A DNA stretch of 64,000 nt from positions 1 to 64,000 of the forward strand of contig NZ_BCWI01000019.1 of NCBI RefSeq assembly GCF_001592125.1, given 5' to 3'. The position numbers and the translations under genes are program-made. Under the pieces are notes generated by a model. It had not been told where the DNA came from and searched no databases. It was given only the letters and a program-made list of their open reading frames with translations. Position 1 is the first letter of the stretch. Each line of letters starts with the position of its first letter. This document shows, piece by piece, positions 18,350 through 26,667 of this stretch. The stretch is from Microbacterium hominis NBRC 15708. Lineage in GTDB: Bacteria; Actinomycetota; Actinomycetes; Actinomycetales; Microbacteriaceae.

Positions 18350-19582
18350 TCAGGCTTCGAGCGTGATCCGAGTCGCCCCGGCGGGGCGAGCGGCGGTGCG
18401 CCTGTGGAGCTCGGCGCGGAGGTTCTGGTCGCAGGCGACGTCGAGCGCCGTCCAGGCCAGGAGCAGAGCGCCGTCGACGACGGCGTCGTCGGCGGCCGGG
18501 CTGACCGCCGCCACGGCGAAGTCCGGGTTGTGCGGCACGGCCGTCTCGCCGAGGAAGGCGATGGTCGGATGGATGGACGGGACGACCTGCGAGACGTTTC
18601 CCATGTCCGTCGAACCGCCACCGGCAGGGGCATCCCCGATGATGCGCCCGCGGGCGATCAGATTGCGGTCCCACACGTCCGCCAGCGCGGCATCGGGCGT
18701 CAAAGGCGCATACGGATGCTCCGTCGGGCGCCATTCCCAGCGGCAGCCCGTGGCGATCGCCGCCCCCTCGAAGCAGGCCAGCACTTTGTTCTTCATGTCG
18801 CGCCAGACCTCGATGTCGTAGGCACGCAGCTCGACCTGGAGCACCGAACGCTCCGCGATGATGTTCGTCGCCTCACCGCCCATCGACACGAACATGTTCA
18901 TGTTCGTGTCCGCCGGAAGCTGCTGGCGCAGCAGGGCGGCGGCGGTCTGTGCCAGCGTCGCTGCCGCCGCCGCGTTGATGCCCCGTTCCGGAGCGCCGGC
19001 GGCATGGGCAGCGAGACCGTGGAACTCCACCTCGAACCGATCCACCGCGGTGGAGCGGAACGCGGAGGCGGAGATGTCACCTCCGGTCATGCCGTGGACC
19101 ATCATCGAGAAGTCGACGTCCTCCCAGGCTCCGCGTGTGAGCATCGCGACCTTGCCCCCACCGTGCTCCTCCGCAGGGGTGCCGAGCAGCTTGATGCGCA
19201 GGCCCACCGAAGCGGCCAGGGGTGCGAGCAGCAGCGCGGCGCCCGCTCCTGCGGCGGCGATGACGTTGTGTCCGCAGGCGTGGCCGATCCCCGGCAGGGC
19301 GTCGTACTCGGCGCAGAGGGCGAGGGTGAGATCCCCCTCCCCGTACGTCGCTTCGAAGGCCGTGTCGAGACCGTAGGCCTCTCGGCGGACATCGAACCCC
19401 TCTGACTCGAGGAGGTCGGCGATGCGGGCGGCCGACCGGTGCTCCTGCCACGAAAGCTCGGGATCCGCGTGGACGGCGTGACTCAACGCGACGAGTTGCG
19501 CTCTGCGACGATCGACCTCGTCGGTGGCGCGGTCTTTCAATGCGTCGACGTCGGCGGCGAGCCGGGGCTGCATGGTGGTCAC
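18350..19582 (-). CDS. M20 family amidohydrolase
   Basis: Two-metal peptidase/amidohydrolase of 410 residues. The metal site begins with H101-A-C-G-H105-N, and TPAEEHGGG carries the catalytic/bridging glutamates; the lid dimerisation domain lies at about 180-300. GGGSTDMGNVS and VPSIHP near the C-terminus mark the AbgB/PM20D2-like subgroup, which cleaves dipeptides or N-acyl amino acids. No signal peptide, so intracellular. First gene of the operon with DUF3100 and sdaA, divergent from an Lrp/AsnC gene. A second member of the subgroup lies at 29372-30589. Confidence 0.9.
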   Translation of the reverse strand: MTTMQPRLAADVDALKDRATDEVDRRRAQLVALSHAVHADPELSWQEHRSAARIADLLESEGFDVRREAYGLDTAFEATYGEGDLTLALCAEYDALPGIGHACGHNVIAAAGAGAALLLAPLAASVGLRIKLLGTPAEEHGGGKVAMLTRGAWEDVDFSMMVHGMTGGDISASAFRSTAVDRFEVEFHGLAAHAAGAPERGINAAAAATLAQTAAALLRQQLPADTNMNMFVSMGGEATNIIAERSVLQVELRAYDIEVWRDMKNKVLACFEGAAIATGCRWEWRPTEHPYAPLTPDAALADVWDRNLIARGRIIGDAPAGGGSTDMGNVSQVVPSIHPTIAFLGETAVPHNPDFAVAAVSPAADDAVVDGALLLAWTALDVACDQNLRAELHRRTAARPAGATRITLEA

Positions 19583-19621
19583 CGGTTGTCCTCTCGTGGG
19601 CGGATGCCGATGATTGTGCAG

Positions 19622-19637
19622 ACAGTCATGTCACTGT
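19622..19637. promoter_or_regulatory. Candidate Lrp/AsnC operator
   Basis: ACAGT-N6-ACTGT lies in the only AT-rich part of the 136-bp divergent gap between the M20 operon and the AsnC-type regulator. Reverse-strand TTTACA at about 19640-19645 could serve as a -35 for the M20 operon, with a poor -10. Assignment to the adjacent regulator is inference. Confidence 0.4.
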
Positions 19638-19718
19638 TTTGTAAACTCTCGCGAATTCTGCGCAGAAGCCGGCTTCGGTGCGGGATAACCGGTGCATCCT
19701 GTGTCTAGGAGGACCACG

Positions 19719-20711
19719 ATGACGTCCACGCGGCTCGACGACACCGACCTGCGACTGCTGCATGCGCTGCAGATCGAACCGCGCGCTCCCTGGAGCGATC
19801 TCGCTTCGGCCGTCGGCGCCGACGCGGGGACCTTGGCGAGACGCTGGGCGCGATTGAGCGCAGAGGGCATCGCGTGGGTCACCGGCCACGCGATCCGGGG
19901 GCAGCTCGCGCTGCTGGAGGTCGAAGTCGAGCTATCCCAGCTGAACGCCGTCGCCAATGGGCTCCAGAATGACCCTTTCGTCGTCGTCCTCGACCATGCG
20001 TCGGGCTCTCGTGACCTTCTCGCTCTGGTCCAGGCCCCTGATCTGGGGGCCCTGTCCACCTACGCTCTGACGAGGCTGGGCGGGCTGGACGGCATCCGAT
20101 CGGTGCGCACACACCTGGCCAACGAAGTCCTCATCGACGCATCGCGGTGGCGTCTGCGCGCGCTCGAACCCGAGGAGGCCGGCCGCATCCGACCGCCTCG
20201 GCCGCCGCGCCCGCGCGCCAGCCGCCACGTCCCCGACGAGTTGCGCACCGCACTGGCGCGGGAGCTGTGGCACGACGGACGGATGAGTGTCGCCGAGCTG
20301 AGCACGCGCACCGGGTTCGCCGCTCAGCGCATCGCGGACGCCATCGCGACGCTGCGCGCGAGCGGGGAGCTCACCTTCCGCGTCGACCTCGCCCGCGGCT
20401 ACACGGGCTGGCCGATCTACACGTGGTACTTCGTCGAAGCACCCGCGCGCGTCATCGAAGCGGCGCGAACCGCGATCACCAGCGTGCCGGAGGTCCGACT
20501 GGCGATGACGGCCGCCAGCCGCTACAACCTCATCCTTGCGGTGTGGCTTCGCAATCTCGCCGACGTCAACCGCTTCGAGATGGCCCTCGAGACAGCCCTG
20601 CAGGGGTCCAGGATCGCGGATCGCGCCGTCGTGCTGCGCATCGCGAAGCAGATGGGGCGAATGGTCAGCCCCGACACCCGGGCAAGCGGCCCCTCCGCAC
20701 CGCCGGCGTAA
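19719..20711 (+). CDS. Lrp/AsnC family regulator with two tandem domains
   Basis: 330 residues, twice the usual Lrp length: a first HTH around residues 4-45 (DDTDLRLLHALQ) with an effector domain, then a second HTH near 185-225 (MSVAELSTRTGFAAQRI) and a second effector domain (ITSVPEVRLAMTAASRYNLI). Such fused proteins are common in actinobacteria and sense amino acids. The ATG at 19719 is fixed by AGGAGG at 19707-19712, six bases away; an upstream in-frame ATG lacks one. It probably controls the divergent M20-DUF3100-sdaA operon. Confidence 0.9.
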   Translation: MTSTRLDDTDLRLLHALQIEPRAPWSDLASAVGADAGTLARRWARLSAEGIAWVTGHAIRGQLALLEVEVELSQLNAVANGLQNDPFVVVLDHASGSRDLLALVQAPDLGALSTYALTRLGGLDGIRSVRTHLANEVLIDASRWRLRALEPEEAGRIRPPRPPRPRASRHVPDELRTALARELWHDGRMSVAELSTRTGFAAQRIADAIATLRASGELTFRVDLARGYTGWPIYTWYFVEAPARVIEAARTAITSVPEVRLAMTAASRYNLILAVWLRNLADVNRFEMALETALQGSRIADRAVVLRIAKQMGRMVSPDTRASGPSAPPA

Positions 20712-20716
20712 CCACC

Positions 20717-20771
20717 AGAATCGGACCACGATCACAGAATCGGATGCCGCGGCCCCCACCCTCCGCATCCG
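20717..20771. repeat. Palindromic intergenic element, copy 2
   Basis: Lies between the convergent AsnC-type and YitT genes. Shares CAGAATCGG, CGGATGCCGCGGC and CCACCCTCCGCATCCG with the element at 15432-15487. Here an added outer stem, GATCAC with GTGATC, flanks the CGGATGC/GCATCCG pair, giving a bulged hairpin. Nothing else is visible in this 115-bp gap. Confidence 0.8.
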
Positions 20772-20826
20772 TGATCACTCTCCGCATCTGCTGAAGCGCG
20801 GCGACGGCGACACGCCGGCGCGCGGG

Positions 20827-21489
20827 TCAGCGACCGAGGTAGCGGCCGGGTCGATGGTTCAGGGCCAGCACCAGGTTGAGGAGCACCGCGCCGGCGGCGC
20901 TCATCAGCACGTTCTGCCACGGGACGACCAGCAGCGCGAGCGCGACGATCAGCACGTCGAAGATCATCATCGTCCAGCCCGCCCGGAAGCCCGTGCGGTC
21001 CTGGATCTCCAGCCCGATGATGTTGATGCCGCCGACGCTCGCGCGATGGCGGAAGAGGATGAGCACCCCCACGCCCGCCAGCAGGTTGCCGGCGAGGGTG
21101 CCGTAGAGCGGCTGCAACCCCTCGATGGGGAAGAGGGCGTCGTGCAGCGGCGCGAACGCCGACACGAGCGCGATGGAGATCACCGTGCGGATCGTGAAGT
21201 CCCAGCCCCGGCGCCAGACCGCCAGCAGCGCGAAGGGGAGGTTGACCGCGGCGAACAGCACCCAGAACGGCCAGCCGGTCGCGTAACCGAGGAGCAGCGA
21301 GAGGCCGGCCGTGCCGCCGGTCACCGCCTGTGCGGCGTGCAGCAGGTGCAGTCCCGACGAGACGAGGAAGGTCCCGGTGAGCAGGCCGAGGATGTCTTCG
21401 CCGACCGAGTGATCCTGCGCCTTGGTGTCGAAGACGAGCGTCGGACCGGTGGTCGGGTCGTCATCTGCGGGAGCGGTCACGGCATCCAT
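20827..21489 (-). CDS. YitT family membrane protein
   Basis: 220 residues with five or six membrane segments. GGTAGLSLLLGYATG after the first hydrophobic segment and the repeated GGINIIGLEI motif in the second half are typical of the YitT/COG1284 family. The cytosolic C-terminal domain of larger YitT proteins is absent. Function unknown in this lineage. Stands alone: convergent with the AsnC-type gene, divergent from the phosphodiester glycosidase. The ATG at 21489 has a GATGTT box 6 nt upstream and no Shine-Dalgarno. Confidence 0.75.
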   Translation of the reverse strand: MDAVTAPADDDPTTGPTLVFDTKAQDHSVGEDILGLLTGTFLVSSGLHLLHAAQAVTGGTAGLSLLLGYATGWPFWVLFAAVNLPFALLAVWRRGWDFTIRTVISIALVSAFAPLHDALFPIEGLQPLYGTLAGNLLAGVGVLILFRHRASVGGINIIGLEIQDRTGFRAGWTMMIFDVLIVALALLVVPWQNVLMSAAGAVLLNLVLALNHRPGRYLGR

Positions 21490-21578
21490 CTTCGCAACAT
21501 CCGCGGGGCGCGACGTTCATAGCCGCCGCGTAGCCGCCGCCAAGGGGGCGCCTACCGCGAACGCCGAGGGTGGTCCTC

Positions 21579-22544
21579 ATGAAAAAGCGTGTCAAGCACT
21601 CCCTCATCGCCGGTGGGGTCGCGGTCCTGCTCGCCGCGGGGGGCGGGACGGCCTGGGCACTCGACCGGTTCGTCGTCCCCCACGTCGTCGTCTCGGACGT
21701 CGCCGCCTACGAGGCGGCGCAGAACGGGACGGCCTCGGCATCCCCCACGGCATCGGCGTCCGCCGACGCGACGAGCACGGCCTCGACGCCCGTCGTCACC
21801 GCCACCACCTACACCTCCGACGACGCGGCGATCTCGATCAGCACGCACACCCAGGGCACCGGGGACGCCACGGTCACGTACTACGTCGCCGACATCACGC
21901 TGAGCGACGCGACCGCGCTGCGCAGCGCCTTCGCGAACAACCAGTTCGGCGAGAACATCACGGCCCTCGTGAGCGAGACGGCGACCGCCAACGGGGCGGT
22001 GTTCGCCGTCAACGGCGACTACTACGGCTTCCGCGACTCGGGGATCGTCATCCGCAACGGCGTCGTCTTCCGCGACGACGGCGCACGCGAGGGCCTCGTC
22101 TTCTACAAGGACGGCACGGCGGCGGTGTACGACGAGACGCAGACCTCGGCCGCGGAGCTGCTCGCCGACGGGGCGTGGAACACGTTGAGCTTCGGTCCCG
22201 CGCTGGTGGAGGACGGCGCGGTCGTCTCCGGCATCGACGACGTCGAGATCGACACCAACATCGGCAACCATTCGATCCAGGGCGAGCAGCCCCGCACGGC
22301 GATCGGCGTCATCGACGAGAACCACATCGTGATCGTGGTGGTCGACGGGCGCAGTCCGGGCTACAGCGCGGGCGTCACGATGAGCGGACTCGCCGACATC
22401 ATGGTCTCGCTGGGCGCCACCACGGCGTACAACCTCGACGGGGGCGGGTCGAGCGAGATGTGGTTCAACGGCACGGTCGTCAACAAGCCCTCCAACGGGG
22501 GCGAGCGCGCGACGAGCGACATCCTCTACATCGCGGCGGGGTGA
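21579..22544 (+). CDS. Exported phosphodiester glycosidase (NAGPA domain)
   Basis: 321 residues: a positively charged start and one membrane segment (about 8-28) anchoring or exporting the protein, a Ser/Thr/Ala-rich linker (about 50-75), then a NAGPA domain. Signature stretches are FAVNGDYYGFR, QPRTAIGVIDE and YNLDGGGSSEMWFNG. NAGPA enzymes remove sugars joined by phosphodiester bonds. The ATG at 21579 is preferred over one three codons upstream because it begins a normal signal (MKKR) after GAGGGTGG. The next gene, a lipid-linked sugar synthase fusion, starts 5 bp on, so both probably act on a cell-surface glycopolymer. Confidence 0.88.
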   Translation: MKKRVKHSLIAGGVAVLLAAGGGTAWALDRFVVPHVVVSDVAAYEAAQNGTASASPTASASADATSTASTPVVTATTYTSDDAAISISTHTQGTGDATVTYYVADITLSDATALRSAFANNQFGENITALVSETATANGAVFAVNGDYYGFRDSGIVIRNGVVFRDDGAREGLVFYKDGTAAVYDETQTSAAELLADGAWNTLSFGPALVEDGAVVSGIDDVEIDTNIGNHSIQGEQPRTAIGVIDENHIVIVVVDGRSPGYSAGVTMSGLADIMVSLGATTAYNLDGGGSSEMWFNGTVVNKPSNGGERATSDILYIAAG

Positions 22545-22549
22545 TCGCG

Positions 22550-23704
22550 ATGCACATCGTCCTGATCCCCGCGTACGAGCCCGATGGCCGTCTCGTCGAC
22601 GTGATCGCCGCCCTCACCGCCGCGGCGCCCGAGACGCCCGTCCTGGTCGTCGACGACGGCTCGGGTGAGCGGTTCGCCCCGGTGTTCGCGGCCGCCGCGG
22701 CGGCCGGCGCCGTCGTGCTCCGGCACGGACGCAACCGCGGAAAGGGCGCGGCGCTGCGCACCGGGTTCGCTCACGCCGCGCGGGCATGGCCGGGCGCGGC
22801 GGTGGTGACGGCGGATGCCGACGGCCAGCACACCCCGGCGGACATCCGCCGCGTCGCCGAGGCGGTCGATCCCGGCGGCGTGCGGCGTCCGCGGGAACTC
22901 GTCGGCCAGTCCGCCGGCTCCGCCTCCAGCCCGCGGGCCGGCACCCCCGCAGCGACGCCGACGGCGACGACACCGACGGCGGACGACGCGGCCCGCGCAC
23001 GCACGATCGTGCTCGGGGCCCGCGCCTTCTCCGGGGAGGTGCCGCTGCGCAGCCGCGTCGGCAACGGCACCACCCGCTGGGCCTTCCGCCTGGCGACCGG
23101 GCAGCGGCTGCGCGACACCCAGACGGGACTGCGGGGGTATCCGGCCGCGACGCTGCCGTGGCTGCAACAGGTTCCCGGCGACCGGTTCGAGTACGAGCTG
23201 GCGATGCTGCTGCGCGCCCGCGGCGCCGGGATCGCGCTCGCGGAGGTGCCGATCGAGACCGTCTACCTCGACGGCAACCGCTCCAGCCACTTCCGGCCGG
23301 TGGCGGACTCGGTGCGCGTGTACGGCCCGCTGCTGAGGTTCACGGCCTCGGCGCTGCTCGCCTTCGCCATCGACACCGCCGCGCTGCTCGTGCTGGACGC
23401 GTTGACCGGGTGGCTGCTCTTCTCGGTGGTCTTCGCACGTCTGTTGAGCGCCAGCGTGAACTTCGCCGTCAACCGCTCGTTCGTGTTCGGTCGCGCCCGG
23501 TCGCTTCCCACGCGCACGACGGCGCTGCGCTACTTCTCGCTCGCGGGGCTGCTGCTGGCGGCGAACTACGGCATCCTCAGCGCCCTGACGGACGCCGGCA
23601 TCCCCGTCCTGCTCGCGAAGATCGCGACCGAGACGACCCTCTTCGTGGTCAGCTACGGCGTGCAGCGGACGGTCGTGTTCGCCCCGACGCCCGGCCGGGA
23701 ATGA
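22550..23704 (+). CDS. GT2 glycosyltransferase-GtrA fusion
   Basis: 384 residues. The N-terminal part (1-255) is a dolichyl-phosphate-mannose-synthase-like GT2 domain: VVDDGSGE and TADADGQH carry the nucleotide- and metal-binding aspartates. The C-terminal 125 residues are a four-helix GtrA domain (FAVNRSFVFGR), proposed to move lipid-linked sugars across the membrane. A low-complexity insert of about 45 residues (Thr/Pro/Ala-rich, near 112-150) interrupts the GT2 domain just before IVLGARAF. ATG at 22550 or the in-frame GTG at 22541 may start it. Coupled to the phosphodiester glycosidase. Confidence 0.88.
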   Translation: MHIVLIPAYEPDGRLVDVIAALTAAAPETPVLVVDDGSGERFAPVFAAAAAAGAVVLRHGRNRGKGAALRTGFAHAARAWPGAAVVTADADGQHTPADIRRVAEAVDPGGVRRPRELVGQSAGSASSPRAGTPAATPTATTPTADDAARARTIVLGARAFSGEVPLRSRVGNGTTRWAFRLATGQRLRDTQTGLRGYPAATLPWLQQVPGDRFEYELAMLLRARGAGIALAEVPIETVYLDGNRSSHFRPVADSVRVYGPLLRFTASALLAFAIDTAALLVLDALTGWLLFSVVFARLLSASVNFAVNRSFVFGRARSLPTRTTALRYFSLAGLLLAANYGILSALTDAGIPVLLAKIATETTLFVVSYGVQRTVVFAPTPGRE

Positions 23705-23743
23705 TTCCCGCCCCGACGCGGTTGCGATCACCAGGAGGGATTC

Positions 23744-24151
23744 GTGGGTAAGAACTACATCGACATCGAAGACGATCGCGGGCAGACGCTCCGCTATCGA
23801 AAGCACGTCAACGGCCGCGGCCTGGTCGCGAACGGCGCGAAGGTGCACGCCTCCGCGCTCGTCGAAGCGGGCGCGTATGTCGAACCGGGCGCGCAGATCG
23901 CCGCGGGCGCCCACATCGGCCGCGGCGTCTGGATCGAGCCCGACGCGGTCATCGGCCCCGACGCGGAGATCGCCCCGCACGCGCACATCGGATCCGGCGC
24001 GGCCATCGGCCCGCGCGCGAAGATCGGTGTCCGCACCGTCGTCGGCGCGCACGCGCGCGTCGCGGGCGGATCGCTCATCGGCGACGACGAGCAGATCGCC
24101 GACGGCGAGCGCGTCGCGACCGACCGCCGCGGATTGCGCCTGGCCGCCTGA
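23744..24151 (+). CDS. Small left-handed beta-helix (hexapeptide-repeat) protein
   Basis: 135 residues. Residues 28-110 are about thirteen hexapeptide repeats ([VIA]-x-x-[GA]-A-x) such as AHIGRG, AVIGPD and AEIAPH, which fold as a left-handed parallel beta helix. Acyltransferases of the LpxA class use this fold, but no acceptor or acyl-CoA residues can be recognised and the protein is too short for one of those enzymes, so function is unknown. The GTG at 23744 has AGGAGG eight bases upstream. It follows the GT2-GtrA gene by 39 bp and may belong to that transcript. Confidence 0.75.
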   Translation: MGKNYIDIEDDRGQTLRYRKHVNGRGLVANGAKVHASALVEAGAYVEPGAQIAAGAHIGRGVWIEPDAVIGPDAEIAPHAHIGSGAAIGPRAKIGVRTVVGAHARVAGGSLIGDDEQIADGERVATDRRGLRLAA

Positions 24152-24189
24152 CGCCCGCCCGTCCCGCGTCGTCCGCCGGCCCACCCGGC

Positions 24190-24195
24190 TACGCT
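24190..24195 (+). promoter_or_regulatory. -10 box TACGCT, leaderless gene
   Basis: TACGCT lies 7 nt before the ATG at 24203 with no ribosome-binding site in between. Confidence 0.5.
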
Positions 24196-24202
24196 GGCCT
24201 GC

Positions 24203-24949
24203 ATGGCAGGCAGTGGTGCGGGACGCGCGAACCGGCGCGGGGGCAGACCCGCCCGCCCGGGTTCGGGGCGCACGTCCGGAGCGCCCGCGGGCGCGGCCAA
24301 GAAGCCTCCGCAGAAGCGGACCGCCCCGCCCCCGCCGCCCGTCGAGCCGCACGGCACGTTCCGACTCGGGGCGATCGAGGGCGCGACCCCGGGCACCTGG
24401 ATCGACCGCTGGCGTGAGCGGATGCCGCGTGTCGCGGTCGACCTGGTACCCCTGGGCATCGCCGATCAGCGTGAGGCGGTCGCCTCGGCATCCGTCGACG
24501 CCGCCCTCGTCCGCCTCCCGCTGGATCGCGCGGGGCTGCACGTCATCGAGCTGTACGACGAGGTGCCGGTGGTGGTCTGCGCCGCCGACTCGCATCTGAC
24601 GGCGGCCGACGAGCTCACGCTGGACGACCTCGACGGCGAGGTCGTCATCGCGCCGCAGCATCCGCCCGTCGAGCTCGCGGTGCCCGGAGCGCTCGTTCCC
24701 CGCTTCGCGGCGCCCGAGAGCGTGGGCGAGGCGATCGCGATCGCCGCGTCGGGGGTCGGCGTCGTGATCGTGCCGATGTCGCTCGCGCGGCTACACCACC
24801 GCAAGGACGCCACGTTCCGCCCCCTCGTCGGCGGACCGGTGTCGACCGTGGCCCTCGCGTGGCCCGTGTCGGCCGACGGCGACAACGGAGCGCTCGTCGA
24901 CGCGTTCATCGGGATCGTGCGCGGACGCACCGCCAACTCGTCGCGCTGA
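24203..24949 (+). CDS. LysR substrate-binding domain protein lacking the HTH
   Basis: 248 residues. Residues 1-50 are a basic Gly/Arg/Pro-rich tail; the rest is the periplasmic-binding-like effector domain of LysR regulators (FRLGAIEGATPGTW, DAALVRLP, VVVCAADSHL, IAASGVGVVIVP). The DNA-binding winged helix is missing, and the basic tail is not an HTH. It might modulate a partner regulator, bind nucleic acid through the tail, or be a relic. Families like this are conserved in Microbacteriaceae, so a relic is less likely. Leaderless start at 24203. Confidence 0.78.
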   Translation: MAGSGAGRANRRGGRPARPGSGRTSGAPAGAAKKPPQKRTAPPPPPVEPHGTFRLGAIEGATPGTWIDRWRERMPRVAVDLVPLGIADQREAVASASVDAALVRLPLDRAGLHVIELYDEVPVVVCAADSHLTAADELTLDDLDGEVVIAPQHPPVELAVPGALVPRFAAPESVGEAIAIAASGVGVVIVPMSLARLHHRKDATFRPLVGGPVSTVALAWPVSADGDNGALVDAFIGIVRGRTANSSR

Positions 24950-24982
24950 CGTCGCACGCGGCCGCGTCGCGGCATCGCCGCC

Positions 24983-24988
24983 TAGACT
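24983..24988 (+). promoter_or_regulatory. -10 box TAGACT, leaderless gene
   Basis: TAGACT is 6 nt upstream of the ATG at 24995; predicted transcription start coincides with the start codon. Confidence 0.55.
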
Positions 24989-24994
24989 CTCCGC

Positions 24995-25720
24995 ATGGCT
25001 CCGCTCGTCTACGTGTGCGCGCGCCCCCAGCAGGGCGCGGCGGCCGCCGAGTACGAATCGTTCCGTCTCGCCATGCACCTCGACGAGGGCGATCTGCAAC
25101 GGTGGGACCTCGTGCGCGACCCGTGGCCGGCCGATGCCGCCGTCCGGTGGCGCGGCGCCGTCGTCGGGGGAAGCCCGTTCAACGTGACCGACCCCGAATC
25201 GGCGAAGACCGCGGCGCAGCGACGTCTCGAAGCCGACCTGGCGCGGCTGGCGGAGGCGGCGGCGGCCGGGGAGACCGCGGCCCTCTTCACGTGTTACGGC
25301 ATCGGCGTCGCGACCCGCACACTCGGCGGGGAGGTCACGCGTGCCTACCCCGAAGACACCGGACCGACGGTCGTGAACCTGACGGACGAGGCACGCCGCG
25401 ACAGCCTGTTCGGCGCCCTCGCGCCCACCTTCTCGGCGCTGACCGCGCACAAGGAGGGAACGGGGCGGATGCCGGAGGGTGCGGTGCTGCTCGCGACCAA
25501 CGAGGCCTGCCCCGTGCAGGCCTATCGCCTGGGCGACACGCTCTACGCGACCCAGTTCCACCCCGAGCCCACCGGTCGCGCCTTCACGGAGCGCATGGCG
25601 GTCTACCGCGACGACGGCTATTTCGCGGCCCACGACTACGACCGCATCGCCGGGCTGGTGCTCGCCGCCACGCTCACCGAGCCGATGCGCATCCTCCGCG
25701 CCTTCTCGCAGACGTTCTGA
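24995..25720 (+). CDS. Class I glutamine amidotransferase-like protein
   Basis: 241 residues, GMP-synthase-like GATase1 fold. The nucleophile is C100 in FTCYGIGV and the rest of the triad is H189 and E191 in TQFHPE. No synthetase domain is attached. The family hydrolyses glutamine or related gamma-glutamyl compounds to supply ammonia or in catabolism; the partner is not evident here. Convergent with the TspO-like gene, 13 bp between the stop codons. Confidence 0.85.
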   Translation: MAPLVYVCARPQQGAAAAEYESFRLAMHLDEGDLQRWDLVRDPWPADAAVRWRGAVVGGSPFNVTDPESAKTAAQRRLEADLARLAEAAAAGETAALFTCYGIGVATRTLGGEVTRAYPEDTGPTVVNLTDEARRDSLFGALAPTFSALTAHKEGTGRMPEGAVLLATNEACPVQAYRLGDTLYATQFHPEPTGRAFTERMAVYRDDGYFAAHDYDRIAGLVLAATLTEPMRILRAFSQTF

Positions 25721-25733
25721 CGCGCGACCCTCG

Positions 25734-26561
25734 TCAGTCCCCGATGGTCGCGGCGACCGCGCGCCGGCGACCTGCCGCCGCGATCGCCGAGACCAGCACG
25801 ACGCCGGCCACGACGAAGGCCGCCGTCGCGACCGCGGGGGCGTGCGGCTCGCCGCTCGTGCGCGCGATCCCGATCCACACGAGGCCCCACGACATCGCGA
25901 GCGCCGGGGCGATGCCTCCGCCCGATCCGAACGCGACCGCGACACCGACGAGGGCGACGACCACCAGGACGATCACGCCCCACAGCTGCTGACTGTCGGC
26001 ATCCATCGCGGGCACGACGTCCGCGGCCAGCCAGGCCGTGATGTTGGCGACCGTCGCGAGGCTCACCCAGCCGAGGTGGATGCCGACGGTGCCGTCCATG
26101 AGCAGTCGATCGGCCCACGTCTCCGCAGGCGTCCGCACGAGAGACCGCAGCGTCGCCCCCAGGGCGACGAGGAGCACGATGATCGCGATCACCGTGGCCG
26201 GCAGCGTGAGGAACTGCGCCGCGAGGAGCCAGCCGCCGTTGAGGACGGCGGTGATCGCGATCCACCACCCCGCGCGCCGCTGGCGCTCCCGCCCACGCTG
26301 TGCGGGCAGGGCCTGCCAGACGGCGTAGGCGACCATGAGGACGTAGACGACGGACCAGATCGAGAACGCCGGCGTCGCCGGCGCGAGCACGGTCGCATCG
26401 GCATCCAGTGCGCCGCCCTGCAGGTCGCGGACGTTCGTGCCGCCGAACAGTCCGGTCCCCACCATCGCGGCGATGATCATGAAGACCACCGCGGAGATGA
26501 CGACGATCTGACGCGCGAGGTCGGCGCCCGTGGGGCTCTGCGTGCCGCGAGAAGTGTCCAT
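25734..26561 (-). CDS. TspO/MBR-related membrane protein
   Basis: 275 residues, about seven membrane segments. The PAFSIWSVVYVLMVAYAVWQ region followed by WWIAITAVLNGGWLLAAQF resembles the tryptophan-rich sensory protein (TspO/MBR) family, here in the longer actinobacterial form. TspO proteins bind tetrapyrroles or sterol-like ligands; role here unknown. The ATG at 26561 is 7 nt after TACCGT and lacks a ribosome-binding site, so it is probably leaderless; an in-frame GTG three codons upstream is possible. Confidence 0.72.
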   Translation of the reverse strand: MDTSRGTQSPTGADLARQIVVISAVVFMIIAAMVGTGLFGGTNVRDLQGGALDADATVLAPATPAFSIWSVVYVLMVAYAVWQALPAQRGRERQRRAGWWIAITAVLNGGWLLAAQFLTLPATVIAIIVLLVALGATLRSLVRTPAETWADRLLMDGTVGIHLGWVSLATVANITAWLAADVVPAMDADSQQLWGVIVLVVVALVGVAVAFGSGGGIAPALAMSWGLVWIGIARTSGEPHAPAVATAAFVVAGVVLVSAIAAAGRRRAVAATIGD

Positions 26562-26631
26562 GCCATTCACGGTATGGAGGGATGCCGCCGTGCGCCAGGC
26601 CCTTGACAGGCACCGCGACGGCGCCCGGCGC

Positions 26632-26667
26632 ACCGGCGATCAGCGAGACACCGGCGGTCAGCGAGAC
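26632..26667. repeat. 18-bp tandem duplication at the treZ stop
   Basis: Two 18-bp units, 26632-26649 and 26650-26667, differ by one base. The treZ stop codon (26658-26660) is in the second unit and the first repeats the same coding tail downstream of it. A small local duplication with no evident function. Confidence 0.75.

Noticed and set aside
23744..24151. Acetyltransferase of the LpxA/CysE type
   Set aside because: Only the hexapeptide helix is present; no catalytic histidine context or acceptor domain, so only the fold is claimed.
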